A stretch of DNA of 38,415 bases from Balneolales bacterium (GTDB lineage Bacteria > Bacteroidota > Rhodothermia > Balneolales > Natronogracilivirgulaceae): NCBI GenBank assembly GCA_007131625.1, contig SLQC01000237.1, positions 1 to 38,415 of the forward strand, read 5' to 3'. The position numbers were made by a program, and so were the translations under genes. Shown piece after piece: positions 17,850 to 25,553 of the stretch. The stretch's first letter is position 1. Every line of letters starts with the position of its first letter. The notes beneath the pieces are model-generated. The model worked only from the letters and a program-made list of their open reading frames with translations, was not told the DNA's origin and searched no databases.

Positions 17850-17934
17850 GGAGAGATGGCAGAGTGGTCGAATGCGACGGTCTTGAAAACCGTTGAGGCG
17901 CAAGTCTCCGGGGGTTCGAATCCCTCTCTCTCCG
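17850..17934 (+). tRNA. tRNA-Ser (anticodon TGA)
   Basis: An 85-base tRNA folds as follows: acceptor GGAGAGA pairs with TCTCTCC; the D-arm region contains AGAGTGGTCGAA; the anticodon arm ACGGTCTTGAAAACCGT gives a CTTGAAA loop and TGA anticodon; a long variable arm (GAGGCGCAAGTCTCC) is diagnostic of serine; and the T arm has TTCGAAT. The discriminator is G, as in Ser tRNAs. CCA is not encoded. It begins 21 bases after atpG. Confidence 0.96.
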
Positions 17935-17939
17935 CTCAC

Positions 17940-17966
17940 AAGGCCCCATTAAGGGGCTTTTTTTTT
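17940..17966 (+). terminator. Rho-independent terminator after tRNA-Ser
   Basis: A GC stem GCCCC/GGGGC (17943-17947 with 17953-17957) with a five-base ATTAA loop, extended by A/G-T pairs at the base, is followed by nine consecutive T. It lies directly after the tRNA and should end the atp-tRNA transcript. Confidence 0.85.
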
Positions 17967-17989
17967 AGGTATCACACACAGGAACATCT

Positions 17990-19396
17990 ATGAAACGATA
18001 TCCTTTGGTCCTGGCCGGACTCGCATGTTTTTTCATTGTTACGTTTTCGTATGATCAACTGAATGCCCGGGATACTATACGCGTCTCCTTTGAAGATTTC
18101 GTCGCCATGGCGACGGAGTTTTCGGCTAATCTGGATGCTCAAAAGCAACAAGTGCATCTTGCCGAAAACAGGGTGAAACAAGTCCGAGCCAACCGTTTTC
18201 TTCCCAATTTAAACCTGACTACAGCACACGGACTTGTTCCCGGTGTCAAGTCACAGATGGATCTGAGTCCGGGAAGATATTACCTGGATCCCAATCTTGA
18301 AAACGATTGGGAAAACTGGGGTATTTTCACTCAAGCTGAAATCAGCGGTATTCAACCGGTATACACCTGGGGTGGAATAACGAATCTCATTCAGGCGGCC
18401 AGAAAAGGTGCCGATGCCGCTCAATATGAATTTGATTCCGACAAAGAATCTTTTGTCCTGCAATTGTTTGAATTGTATCAGTCTGCTCTTTTTGTGCAGG
18501 AACTGGAACGCCTTTTAGAGAATGCCGACGAACAGCTCGATCGTGCCGAACGGGAAATTGAGCGAATGAGAGATGAGGGTGATGTATCACTGGAAGAGAA
18601 AGATGTGTTCGAGTTTAATATTTTCAAAGCCGAGTTTCAGTCACATCGAAACGAGGTTCAGCAAACCTCGGATTTCATCCGGCGATCATGGGACCTGATA
18701 CTGTCCGGCAATGGTCGAACCGTCTATCTGCCCGAGGCTCGATTTCTGGATCCTGTACCTGTACAAATTCAGGAAATCAACTTTTATAAGCAAAGTGCTT
18801 TGAGCAACAGAGCGGAGCTGAAGGGAATCGGCGCGGCACAGGAAGCGGCACAATATGGCGTCGAGGCGGCCCGGTCTCAGTACTATCCCAGCCTGGTACT
18901 CGGAGCCAGTGGCGGATTTGGATATACGCCAAACAGACCCCGTCAGACCAATCCATTCATCCGGAACAATACCAACTTTATATCAGCCAGAGTCGGTTTC
19001 GGCTTTCAGCAAAATCTTAATTTCAGACAGGTCAGGACGCAGGTTCAGCGCTCGGAGATTCAACTGCGACAAACCCGGGATTACCGGGATGCCGCACAGG
19101 ATGGTATCCTGCTACAACTTCATGATACCTATAGGGAAGCCAATATTACGAAATCAAGAAGGGAGAGCAAGAGAGAAGCCCTTAGAATTGCTAACGAATG
19201 GCTGCGTACCGAACAGATCGATTTTGATATCGGATTTGGAGATATTAAAAACCTCGTGGACGCCGTTAAAAAGAAGATGGAACTTGAGCTGGATGTCACA
19301 CAACTGACTTTCGATCTGAATCTCAAAATGGCACAGTTGCATCGTTCAGCCGGCCTTCCGCTGGAAGAACTATTCCCGCAGACATCAGATGAGTGA
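17990..19396 (+). CDS. TolC-family outer-membrane efflux protein
   Basis: A 468-residue protein with a signal peptide (KRYPLVLAGLACFFIVTFSYDQLNA) and two long alpha-helical repeat regions typical of TolC/OEP proteins. Visible repeat elements are LDAQKQQVHLAENRVKQVRANRFLPNLNLTTA in the first half and KGIGAAQEAAQYGVEAARSQYYPSLVLGASGGFGYTP in the second, the latter being the classic OEP motif preceding outer-membrane strands. It would form a trimeric channel-tunnel in the outer membrane. It is followed after 44 bases by an MlaC-like gene, suggesting one transcript, with no inner-membrane pump component adjacent. Confidence 0.85.
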   Translation: MKRYPLVLAGLACFFIVTFSYDQLNARDTIRVSFEDFVAMATEFSANLDAQKQQVHLAENRVKQVRANRFLPNLNLTTAHGLVPGVKSQMDLSPGRYYLDPNLENDWENWGIFTQAEISGIQPVYTWGGITNLIQAARKGADAAQYEFDSDKESFVLQLFELYQSALFVQELERLLENADEQLDRAEREIERMRDEGDVSLEEKDVFEFNIFKAEFQSHRNEVQQTSDFIRRSWDLILSGNGRTVYLPEARFLDPVPVQIQEINFYKQSALSNRAELKGIGAAQEAAQYGVEAARSQYYPSLVLGASGGFGYTPNRPRQTNPFIRNNTNFISARVGFGFQQNLNFRQVRTQVQRSEIQLRQTRDYRDAAQDGILLQLHDTYREANITKSRRESKREALRIANEWLRTEQIDFDIGFGDIKNLVDAVKKKMELELDVTQLTFDLNLKMAQLHRSAGLPLEELFPQTSDE

Positions 19397-19440
19397 TTAC
19401 CACAGTAAATTAAATATATTCCGATACAATCAGACCATTC

Positions 19441-20025
19441 ATGAATTTTATAAGCCTGATATTTTCTGCAACCGTTATTTTTTCAACGCTGTCTATCGGT
19501 TCTGACGTTAAGAAGGAAATCCGCTCAATACTCGAACAACGTGACCAGCAGATCAAGGAGTTGGTGGGACCGGAAGACACCGAACTTACGGAAGCCCAGC
19601 GCGAAAAGCTGCGCCGGATTATCAATGACATGATGGACTTCCGTGAAATAGCCAGTTTTGCACTTGCCGATAAGTATGACGAACTGAGCCGGGATGAACA
19701 GGAAGAGTTTATCGATCTGTTTGCCAGGATTATTCGTGATCAGTCGCTCCAACAACTTGATATTTATCGGGCGGAAGTGATCTATGAGGATATCGATGTA
19801 AGCAACGGGAGCGCCATAGTTACAACGACCGCTGTCCTGGAGGACACCAGAATTCCCGTAAGCTACCGGATGCAAAAGAGAGCCGGGGAGTGGGTCTTCA
19901 CAGATATGTCTGTTGACGATGCCTGGACCGCAGAGTCCTACCGCCGATCATTTCAGAATATCATTCGAAGAAGGGGGTACGATGCTCTCATAGAAAATCT
20001 GAGAAAGAGAGCCGAACAAACCTGA
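19441..20025 (+). CDS. MlaC/Ttg2D-family phospholipid-binding periplasmic protein
   Basis: A 194-residue protein with a short hydrophobic N-terminus (signal peptide, about residues 1-20) and the MlaC core: LRRIINDMMDFREIASFALADKYDELSRDEQEEFIDLFARIIRDQSLQQLD, then VYEDIDVSNGSAIVTTTAVLEDTRIPVSYRMQKRAGEWVFTDMSVDDAWTAESYRRSFQNIIRRRGYDALIENLR. These match the conserved blocks of Pfam MlaC, including Y-R-F and W-x-V-x-D-x-x-V. Such proteins ferry phospholipid (or hopanoid in the HpnM branch) between inner and outer membranes. The MlaE, F, D components are not in the window. Confidence 0.85.
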   Translation: MNFISLIFSATVIFSTLSIGSDVKKEIRSILEQRDQQIKELVGPEDTELTEAQREKLRRIINDMMDFREIASFALADKYDELSRDEQEEFIDLFARIIRDQSLQQLDIYRAEVIYEDIDVSNGSAIVTTTAVLEDTRIPVSYRMQKRAGEWVFTDMSVDDAWTAESYRRSFQNIIRRRGYDALIENLRKRAEQT

Positions 20026-20129
20026 TGGCTTATTTTGACATACGGGTGGCCGGATCACTGTATGTATCGATGCAGGTCAGGCAATCATTGCGCTGCAGAT
20101 ACCGCACGCAGGTGGTACTGTTTATCGAA

Positions 20130-20205
20130 GCAGCAGGAGGGTCTTGTCGCAGCAGGATGGTTTAATCGCAGCAGGAGGGTCTGATCGCAGCAGCGGGAAA
20201 GTCGA
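20130..20205. repeat. Four degenerate 19-bp tandem repeats between mlaC-like gene and GT
   Basis: Copies begin at 20130, 20149, 20168 and 20187 with exact 19-base spacing. The first three read GCAGCAGGAKGGTYTDRTC in consensus; the fourth keeps GCAGCAG and diverges. The array lies in the 223-base space between two convergent genes, and no protein-coding reading is evident. Confidence 0.85.
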
Positions 20206-20248
20206 AATACAGTAGCCGGAGAGCTGAATCGGTAGAAATACCAATGTG

Positions 20249-21037
20249 TCAGGATATCGATGTAATCAATCCAAATTCCTTCGACTCACGCAGATACCTG
20301 GTGAAACTCTCCCTGGCCTGCAGTGACAAACGAAACCGGGGGTGGGATACCATATTGCGGCCGCGAAGCTTTACCCAGGCCAGCCGGGCAAGATCCCCGG
20401 CGCTGTTCCGGTACCCTGAAATAAACTTCTTGTACGCTCGTGATCGCCGTTCTCCTGACAAGGTGCGCACAATCAGCCAGGATAAATCCGATTCCATCAA
20501 CGCGATCTCACCTTTATCCCATTGTGACAAAAATAAATGGTCATTCCGAGTTTTCTTTACGGGATACCGTATACTATCACGATTCCGATACATCATGCTG
20601 CCTGAATAGCCGCCTGACGGAAGATCGACATACGGATGGTGGACAAAATCAGGATGATCCAGATGGAGCAGGGTGCCCAGAATGCGGCTTCCCTGATATC
20701 CGTCTAACAACAGGCCGGCCTGCCGATTTATACGATCCGGATGATGCCAGTCGGACGGTTCCCAGTGTATCACAAATTCACCTTTCGCATGTTCCAGAGC
20801 CTTGTTCCAGACTGCTCCCGGGGATGTGATCTTGTCTTCAGTATATCGTATATACTGCAACTCTTTGTCAGGCAAATCATCCAGTAAAGGTGTGATAGTT
20901 TCCCTGTCATAATCAATTATGACTAGCTCTTTGTTTGGCCATAGCTGTTGCTGAAAACACAAAACAGCTCTGGCCGCACTGGCCGGATTGTTTCCGGATG
21001 GCATCAAACAGCTTGTCAAAGGCGAATCGTGTGACAT
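20249..21037 (-). CDS. Glycosyltransferase family 2-like protein with altered catalytic motifs
   Basis: A 262-residue protein with the layout of GT-A/GT2 enzymes: LTSCLMPSGNNPASAARAVLCFQQQLWPNKELVIIDYD corresponds to the usual CLMVTRNRPxxAxRAIxCFLxQTYPNxELVIVDD. PGAVWNKALEHAKGEFVIHWEPSDWHHPDRINRQ corresponds to the GxYIxxWDDDDWxHPxRL region. Here the nucleotide-binding DD is DYD and the metal-binding DDDD is EPSD, so the usual Asp residues are partly replaced. It may be a divergent or inactive transferase. It is not next to the main glycan cluster and lies alone on the minus strand. Confidence 0.75.
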   Translation of the reverse strand: MSHDSPLTSCLMPSGNNPASAARAVLCFQQQLWPNKELVIIDYDRETITPLLDDLPDKELQYIRYTEDKITSPGAVWNKALEHAKGEFVIHWEPSDWHHPDRINRQAGLLLDGYQGSRILGTLLHLDHPDFVHHPYVDLPSGGYSGSMMYRNRDSIRYPVKKTRNDHLFLSQWDKGEIALMESDLSWLIVRTLSGERRSRAYKKFISGYRNSAGDLARLAWVKLRGRNMVSHPRFRLSLQARESFTRYLRESKEFGLITSIS

Positions 21038-21413
21038 GAATAGGCTTGTTGGAGTTGAATACTAACTTGTTAACGCTAAAATGAACAATACCGTTTGATC
21101 TCTGGATTCGCCAGACCAATGTCCGCTCATTCTGTTTGGCACAGGTTTTAAAATTTTATGTAATCGTCTGATAAACAGACTCTGATTTTTTTGGAGTAAA
21201 AGATTTTTTTTGGAAATAAAAAAAGTTTCATACCGGAAGCGGTTACAAAAAATCAAACAGTTAATTGACTGATTCAGGGATAAACCTTAATCTGTAACGT
21301 TTTTAATTACTACCGAAACAAGTGTACTGTTTAGCAGCATGCAATTTAGCAGAATCCGCTAATAAGCAGATTATTATCAGTTTATAGAGGGGTATCCCAA
21401 AACATCGAAAGTT
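21038..21413. promoter_or_regulatory. Divergent intergenic region (376 bp) with a candidate promoter and short direct repeats
   Basis: No gene is seen here. On the plus strand TTGACT (21265-21270) and TAATCT (21288-21293) are separated by 17 bases, a plausible sigma-70-like promoter for the phosphoesterase-gntP genes. Downstream, TTTAGCAG occurs at 21330-21337 and 21345-21352, with a weaker TAAGCAG at about 21363, a possible operator. A small hairpin GTCTG/CAGAC (21166-21180) followed by TCTGATTTTTTT might act as a weak terminator. Experimental support is absent, and promoter consensus in this lineage may differ. Confidence 0.3.
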
Positions 21414-22976
21414 ATGAGACTTAAAACCTTTTCGTTTTTTTTATTTTTATTTGTGACATGTGAACCGTCCCAAGCCCAGCAGGCCATCACAGGAGTCGTT
21501 TTTCACGATCTCAATGAAAACGGTCGGTATGATTCCAACGAACCCGGCATACCGGACGTCATGATTTCCAATGGTAGAGATATTGTGGTTACGGATAGGG
21601 ATGGGCGCTACGAAATTCCCGCCGGTGATGAAGCGATTATTTCCGTTATCAAACCACGTGAATGGACCACTTCCGTGGATGAAAACGGCATACCACACTT
21701 TTATTATATTCACGCTGAGTATGGAGCAGGGGGTGTAGAATTCCCAGGACTGGAACCCACCGGCGCTTTGCCTGAATCGGTGAATTTCGCCCTCTATCCA
21801 CAGGAAGAGTCGGATGCCTTCCGGGTGTTGGTCTTTGGGGATACTCAGCCGCGTGATCTTAAGGAACTTAGCTATATCGCTCATGACAGCGTTCAAGAGC
21901 TTATAGGCGTTGATGCGGCATTCGGCACCACATTAGGAGATCTGGTTTTTGATGATTTGGATATATTTGAGCCGCTGAAAGAGGTCATAGGACAAATTGG
22001 AATTCCCTGGCGACACGTTATTGGAAACCACGATATTGACTTTTCGGCAGATAAAAATCGCGATGCCCGCGGCGCATATTATCGTACGTTTGGGCCCTCC
22101 TATTATGCCTTCTCATGGGGCGGGGCTCATTTTGTGGCAGTCGACAATATCCGCTGGATTGTGGAAGGAGATGAGCGCTACTACCGGACGGGGCTTGGGG
22201 AAGATCAGTTTGATTTCATTGCCAGTTTTTTAGAGCGTATTCCTGATGATGAACTTGTCGTATATCTGATACACATACCTTGGGTTGACTCTACACCGTG
22301 GGCTGATGAGACGGAACGCGAATCGCTTTTCGAACTGATGGCAGCACATCCCCACAGCGTAAGCCTGGCTGCCCATACGCATCGTCATTTTCATCGATTT
22401 ATTGATGTAGAGGACAAGTGGCCGGGCGAAGAGCCTCACCACATGGTCAGCATGGGAACCGTATGCGGAGCCTGGTGGACAGGAGCACCCGACGAATACG
22501 GAATCCCGCACACAATGATGCGCGATGGTACACCTGCCGGGTACGCCTTTATGGACGTAGACGGAAACGACTGGAAGCTTCAGTATAAGGCTGCCCGTCG
22601 CCCGGCCGACTTTCAGATGCACATTCACGCACCGGATGAGTTTACTTCTTCCAATACTGCCACAATTGAGGTATTCGCCAATGTGTTCAACGCACTGCCT
22701 GACGCTGAGGTTGAAATGCGTATTGGAAAGTCAGGCCACTGGATTGCTATGACCCGGACTGTACAGCAGGATCCAATGTATCTGGAAATGCGAGAACGCG
22801 AGCATGCACTGGACAACCAATCCTGGCGGCTTCCCGGAGGGGCAAATGACTCCTACCACTTGTGGCGAACGACTTTGTCGGCAGACCTGGATCCTGGTAC
22901 CTATACCATCTATGTTCGTTCCCGGGATGATTGGGACCTCTATGAGGGACGTCGGATTATCAGAGTGACCGAATAA
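21414..22976 (+). CDS. Exported calcineurin-like metallophosphoesterase with N-terminal beta domain
   Basis: A 520-residue secreted protein. A signal peptide covers residues 1-21 (FSFFLFLFVTCEPSQA). Residues about 24-115 form an SdrD/transthyretin-like domain (GVVFHDLNENGRYDSNEPGIPDVMI, TDRDGRYEIP). The catalytic domain, about 135-350, has the metal ligands D143 in FGDTQ, GD at 175-176, GNHD at 204-207, H287 in LIHIPW and AAHTHRH around 319-325. A C-terminal beta domain follows. This architecture matches metallophosphoesterases with the calcineurin N- and C-terminal domains found in Bacteroidota. The substrate is unknown. Only 33 bases separate it from the GntP permease gene, suggesting co-transcription. 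Confidence 0.88.
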   Translation: MRLKTFSFFLFLFVTCEPSQAQQAITGVVFHDLNENGRYDSNEPGIPDVMISNGRDIVVTDRDGRYEIPAGDEAIISVIKPREWTTSVDENGIPHFYYIHAEYGAGGVEFPGLEPTGALPESVNFALYPQEESDAFRVLVFGDTQPRDLKELSYIAHDSVQELIGVDAAFGTTLGDLVFDDLDIFEPLKEVIGQIGIPWRHVIGNHDIDFSADKNRDARGAYYRTFGPSYYAFSWGGAHFVAVDNIRWIVEGDERYYRTGLGEDQFDFIASFLERIPDDELVVYLIHIPWVDSTPWADETERESLFELMAAHPHSVSLAAHTHRHFHRFIDVEDKWPGEEPHHMVSMGTVCGAWWTGAPDEYGIPHTMMRDGTPAGYAFMDVDGNDWKLQYKAARRPADFQMHIHAPDEFTSSNTATIEVFANVFNALPDAEVEMRIGKSGHWIAMTRTVQQDPMYLEMREREHALDNQSWRLPGGANDSYHLWRTTLSADLDPGTYTIYVRSRDDWDLYEGRRIIRVTE

Positions 22977-23009
22977 ATATCGTTCCTTAATCCATCATTT
23001 CAGAAGTCT

Positions 23010-24362
23010 ATGTCTGCTGTATATCTTCTTTCGCTGACCTTTGTCAGTATCGTCGCTCTCCTTTTATTGATCATCGTTTTCAGAATTCAGGCGTTCATCG
23101 CACTGCTTCTGGTAAGTCTGGGAGTAGCTTTGGCCGGTGGCATACCGCTTCCCGAGATCATCGATACCATTCAGGAAGGAATGGCAGGCACACTGGGTTA
23201 TATCGCCATTGTCATTGGTATAGGTACCATGATCGGAGAAATATTACAGGTGTCGGGGGGAGCACGGCAAATTGCACAAACTATCGTAAAAAGCTTCGGG
23301 GAAAGCAAGGCTCCCTGGGCACTCTCATTGATCGGACTAATCGTAGCCATTCCGGTTTTTTTCGAAGTGGCTTTGATTTTGTTTATTCCACTGGTATATA
23401 ATCTGACTCGCCGGACTGACAAATCTCTTCTGCATTACGGAATTCCACTGGTAGCCGGTATGGCTGTCGCACACGCATTCATACCGCCGACTCCCGGTCC
23501 TGTAGCCGTATCGGCGCTTATCGGAGCAGATCTGGGATGGGTGATATTTTTCGGTTTCATTGCCGGCATTCCGGCCGTAATCGCAGGTGGAATCTATTTC
23601 GGAAAATTTATAGGTACCCGTATTTTCACTGAAGTGCCGGAACATATGATGGCCAAAATTATTGATATCGAACAGGATGAGTCGAAAAGAGACCCCGGTT
23701 TCGGTGTGGCTGTTACAATCATCGCCATACCGATTGTTCTCATCCTGATGAATACCGCTTCCAATGTTCTGTTGCCGGAAGAGCACATGGCAAGTGTCTG
23801 GATGTCATTTATCGGCCATCCGTTTACTGCACTTATGATCGCCGCCCTGTTGGCTTTCTATTTTTTGGGTACGCGGCTTGGCTTTTCTCGTGAAGAAATT
23901 CAGATTGTGGCTACCAAATCCATGCAGCCGGTGGGAATGATTATCCTGCTGACCGGTGCTGGTGGAGTTTTCGGCAATGTATTGGTTACTACCGGTGTCG
24001 GAGATGTCATTGTCGATATCATGGACAATTCCAATTTACCAGTGGTGCTTTTTGCCTTTATTGTGGCAACGACTATCCGGGTATCACAAGGTTCAGCAAC
24101 AGTGGCTATGGTCACCACAGCCGGACTCATGGCACCCGTCATTGAATTGGGTAACTTCTCTGACCCGCTTATTGGAGCGGTTGCCATCTCTATCGCATCG
24201 GGAGCCACCGTCCTTTCTCATGTCAACGATACCGGATTCTGGCTAGTCAAAGAATTTATGGGATTGACAGAAAAACAGACGCTTTTGTCATGGACGATCA
24301 TGGAGACGATCATTGGTGTGACCGGACTATTGGTTGTACTGGTCATTAGTTGGTTCTTGTGA
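23010..24362 (+). CDS. GntP-family gluconate:H+ symporter
   Basis: A 450-residue inner-membrane permease with 12 or more hydrophobic segments. Diagnostic GntP elements are FRIQAFIALLLVSLGVALAGGIPL, GTLGYIAIVIGIGTMIGEILQVSGGARQIAQTIV, IPVFFEVALILFIPLVY, HAFIPPTPGPVA and ASGATVLSHVNDTGFWLVKEFMGLTEKQTL. Family members import gluconate and related sugar acids with protons. The upstream exported phosphoesterase suggests that a dephosphorylated product may be the substrate, but that is inference. Confidence 0.9.
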   Translation: MSAVYLLSLTFVSIVALLLLIIVFRIQAFIALLLVSLGVALAGGIPLPEIIDTIQEGMAGTLGYIAIVIGIGTMIGEILQVSGGARQIAQTIVKSFGESKAPWALSLIGLIVAIPVFFEVALILFIPLVYNLTRRTDKSLLHYGIPLVAGMAVAHAFIPPTPGPVAVSALIGADLGWVIFFGFIAGIPAVIAGGIYFGKFIGTRIFTEVPEHMMAKIIDIEQDESKRDPGFGVAVTIIAIPIVLILMNTASNVLLPEEHMASVWMSFIGHPFTALMIAALLAFYFLGTRLGFSREEIQIVATKSMQPVGMIILLTGAGGVFGNVLVTTGVGDVIVDIMDNSNLPVVLFAFIVATTIRVSQGSATVAMVTTAGLMAPVIELGNFSDPLIGAVAISIASGATVLSHVNDTGFWLVKEFMGLTEKQTLLSWTIMETIIGVTGLLVVLVISWFL

Positions 24363-24415
24363 ACTTGGATAGCTTTTATTTCCATTTCTTTTTTAAATTT
24401 TGCAAATGAAACCGA

Positions 24416-25372
24416 TCACTCAGAATCCAACCTGTCCATTATTTCCCGGTGCCGGCAAATAAAACAGCGCCTGAAGACCGCTTCCGCAGCTTCTCCCGAC
24501 CAGAGTCCGGTTGCTACTTTCGGCCAGCTGTGGATTAATTTCATGTCATACGACCTCGGACGCCCAGGTGTGAACGTAGCAATAATATCCGAGTGACCCA
24601 ATGCTGATAAAACTGCCACCCGATGTTTGCCACGCCGGATGATGAACCGGTAGTCACTGTACGAACAGATCATATAACCATCAATAGGTGTCGCAAAATC
24701 GGTCCGGTTACCATTTTTTTTTGCCAAACTATTATACAATCGGGTGAGACGCTGCCACTCCGCTTCTATACCATTTTCAGTTTCCGGTCCAAAATAAATT
24801 CGAGGCTGTGTATTCTCACCAATAATATCTACTTCTGTGGGAAATGCACGCCATGACCATGGGAAAGCGGTGTCTTCAAAGGTGTCGTTTTGGATAAAAT
24901 CGGGGATGACTTGTATAAGCTCCTTATCAGACTCACGGATCACGGGATCGAAATCATTGAAAGGGTACTCTGGAATGCCGAAGAAAAAATCACCGAGGGT
25001 CTTTGGTTGAAAGTTCTTGAAAAAACGGAAAAACATCTCCCGAGCTTCCTCTTTGCGCCCGGACCGGTACCAGCGAAGAGGTGTAGCATATGGATGCCAT
25101 TTGGCCGAATCGTACGAGAACAGATTGGCAGAGATGCATTTCTCGACCGGCACCTTGAAGAAGGGGATACCGTGATCACTTCTGACTTCATCAAAGTAAA
25201 CCGACTTGGCCTGGTACTGTGACTTTTTGCGGGTCCATCCCATTTCGTGATACCGGGCTTGTTCCGGACCCAGGTTTAAAAAGGTCACAGGCTTCCAGTT
25301 TGGAAGATTTTCTATTCTGATAAACAGCCTCTTGAGGCGATCGAGAATTGTCGGCTTTTCCATGGGATCCAA
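24416..25372 (-). CDS. Hypothetical protein, possible ParB/sulfiredoxin-like fold
   Basis: A 318-residue soluble protein that I do not firmly recognise. Residues about 230-265 (PIDGYMICSYSDYRFIIRRGKHRVAVLSALGHSDIIATF) have the look of a ParB-like segment, where a G-x-HR-V motif binds nucleotide. The final part, LIHSWPKVATGLWSGEAAEAVFRRCF, is reminiscent of proteins found in surface-polysaccharide clusters. The N-terminal two thirds are rich in Trp, Phe and Tyr. There is no signal peptide or membrane helix. It is convergent with gntP and stands alone. Confidence 0.55.
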   Translation of the reverse strand: MDPMEKPTILDRLKRLFIRIENLPNWKPVTFLNLGPEQARYHEMGWTRKKSQYQAKSVYFDEVRSDHGIPFFKVPVEKCISANLFSYDSAKWHPYATPLRWYRSGRKEEAREMFFRFFKNFQPKTLGDFFFGIPEYPFNDFDPVIRESDKELIQVIPDFIQNDTFEDTAFPWSWRAFPTEVDIIGENTQPRIYFGPETENGIEAEWQRLTRLYNSLAKKNGNRTDFATPIDGYMICSYSDYRFIIRRGKHRVAVLSALGHSDIIATFTPGRPRSYDMKLIHSWPKVATGLWSGEAAEAVFRRCFICRHREIMDRLDSE

Positions 25373-25553
25373 TTGCTTGTCAGTTGTAGGTGTGTAAGGG
25401 ATATCAAATCATAATAATCATAATAACGCTAATTTCAGGCGATAAATTGACATCGCGTAACTGATAGACCCTAATCATTATGAAAATTATTGATTTTATT
25501 ACATCCCTCTAAACCGATTTGCTGTCATTGGTCCGTTGCCGGAGGAAATGTTT

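Noticed and set aside
20130..20205. CRISPR array
   Set aside because: The 19-base units are directly adjacent with no unique spacers, and no cas genes are in the window.
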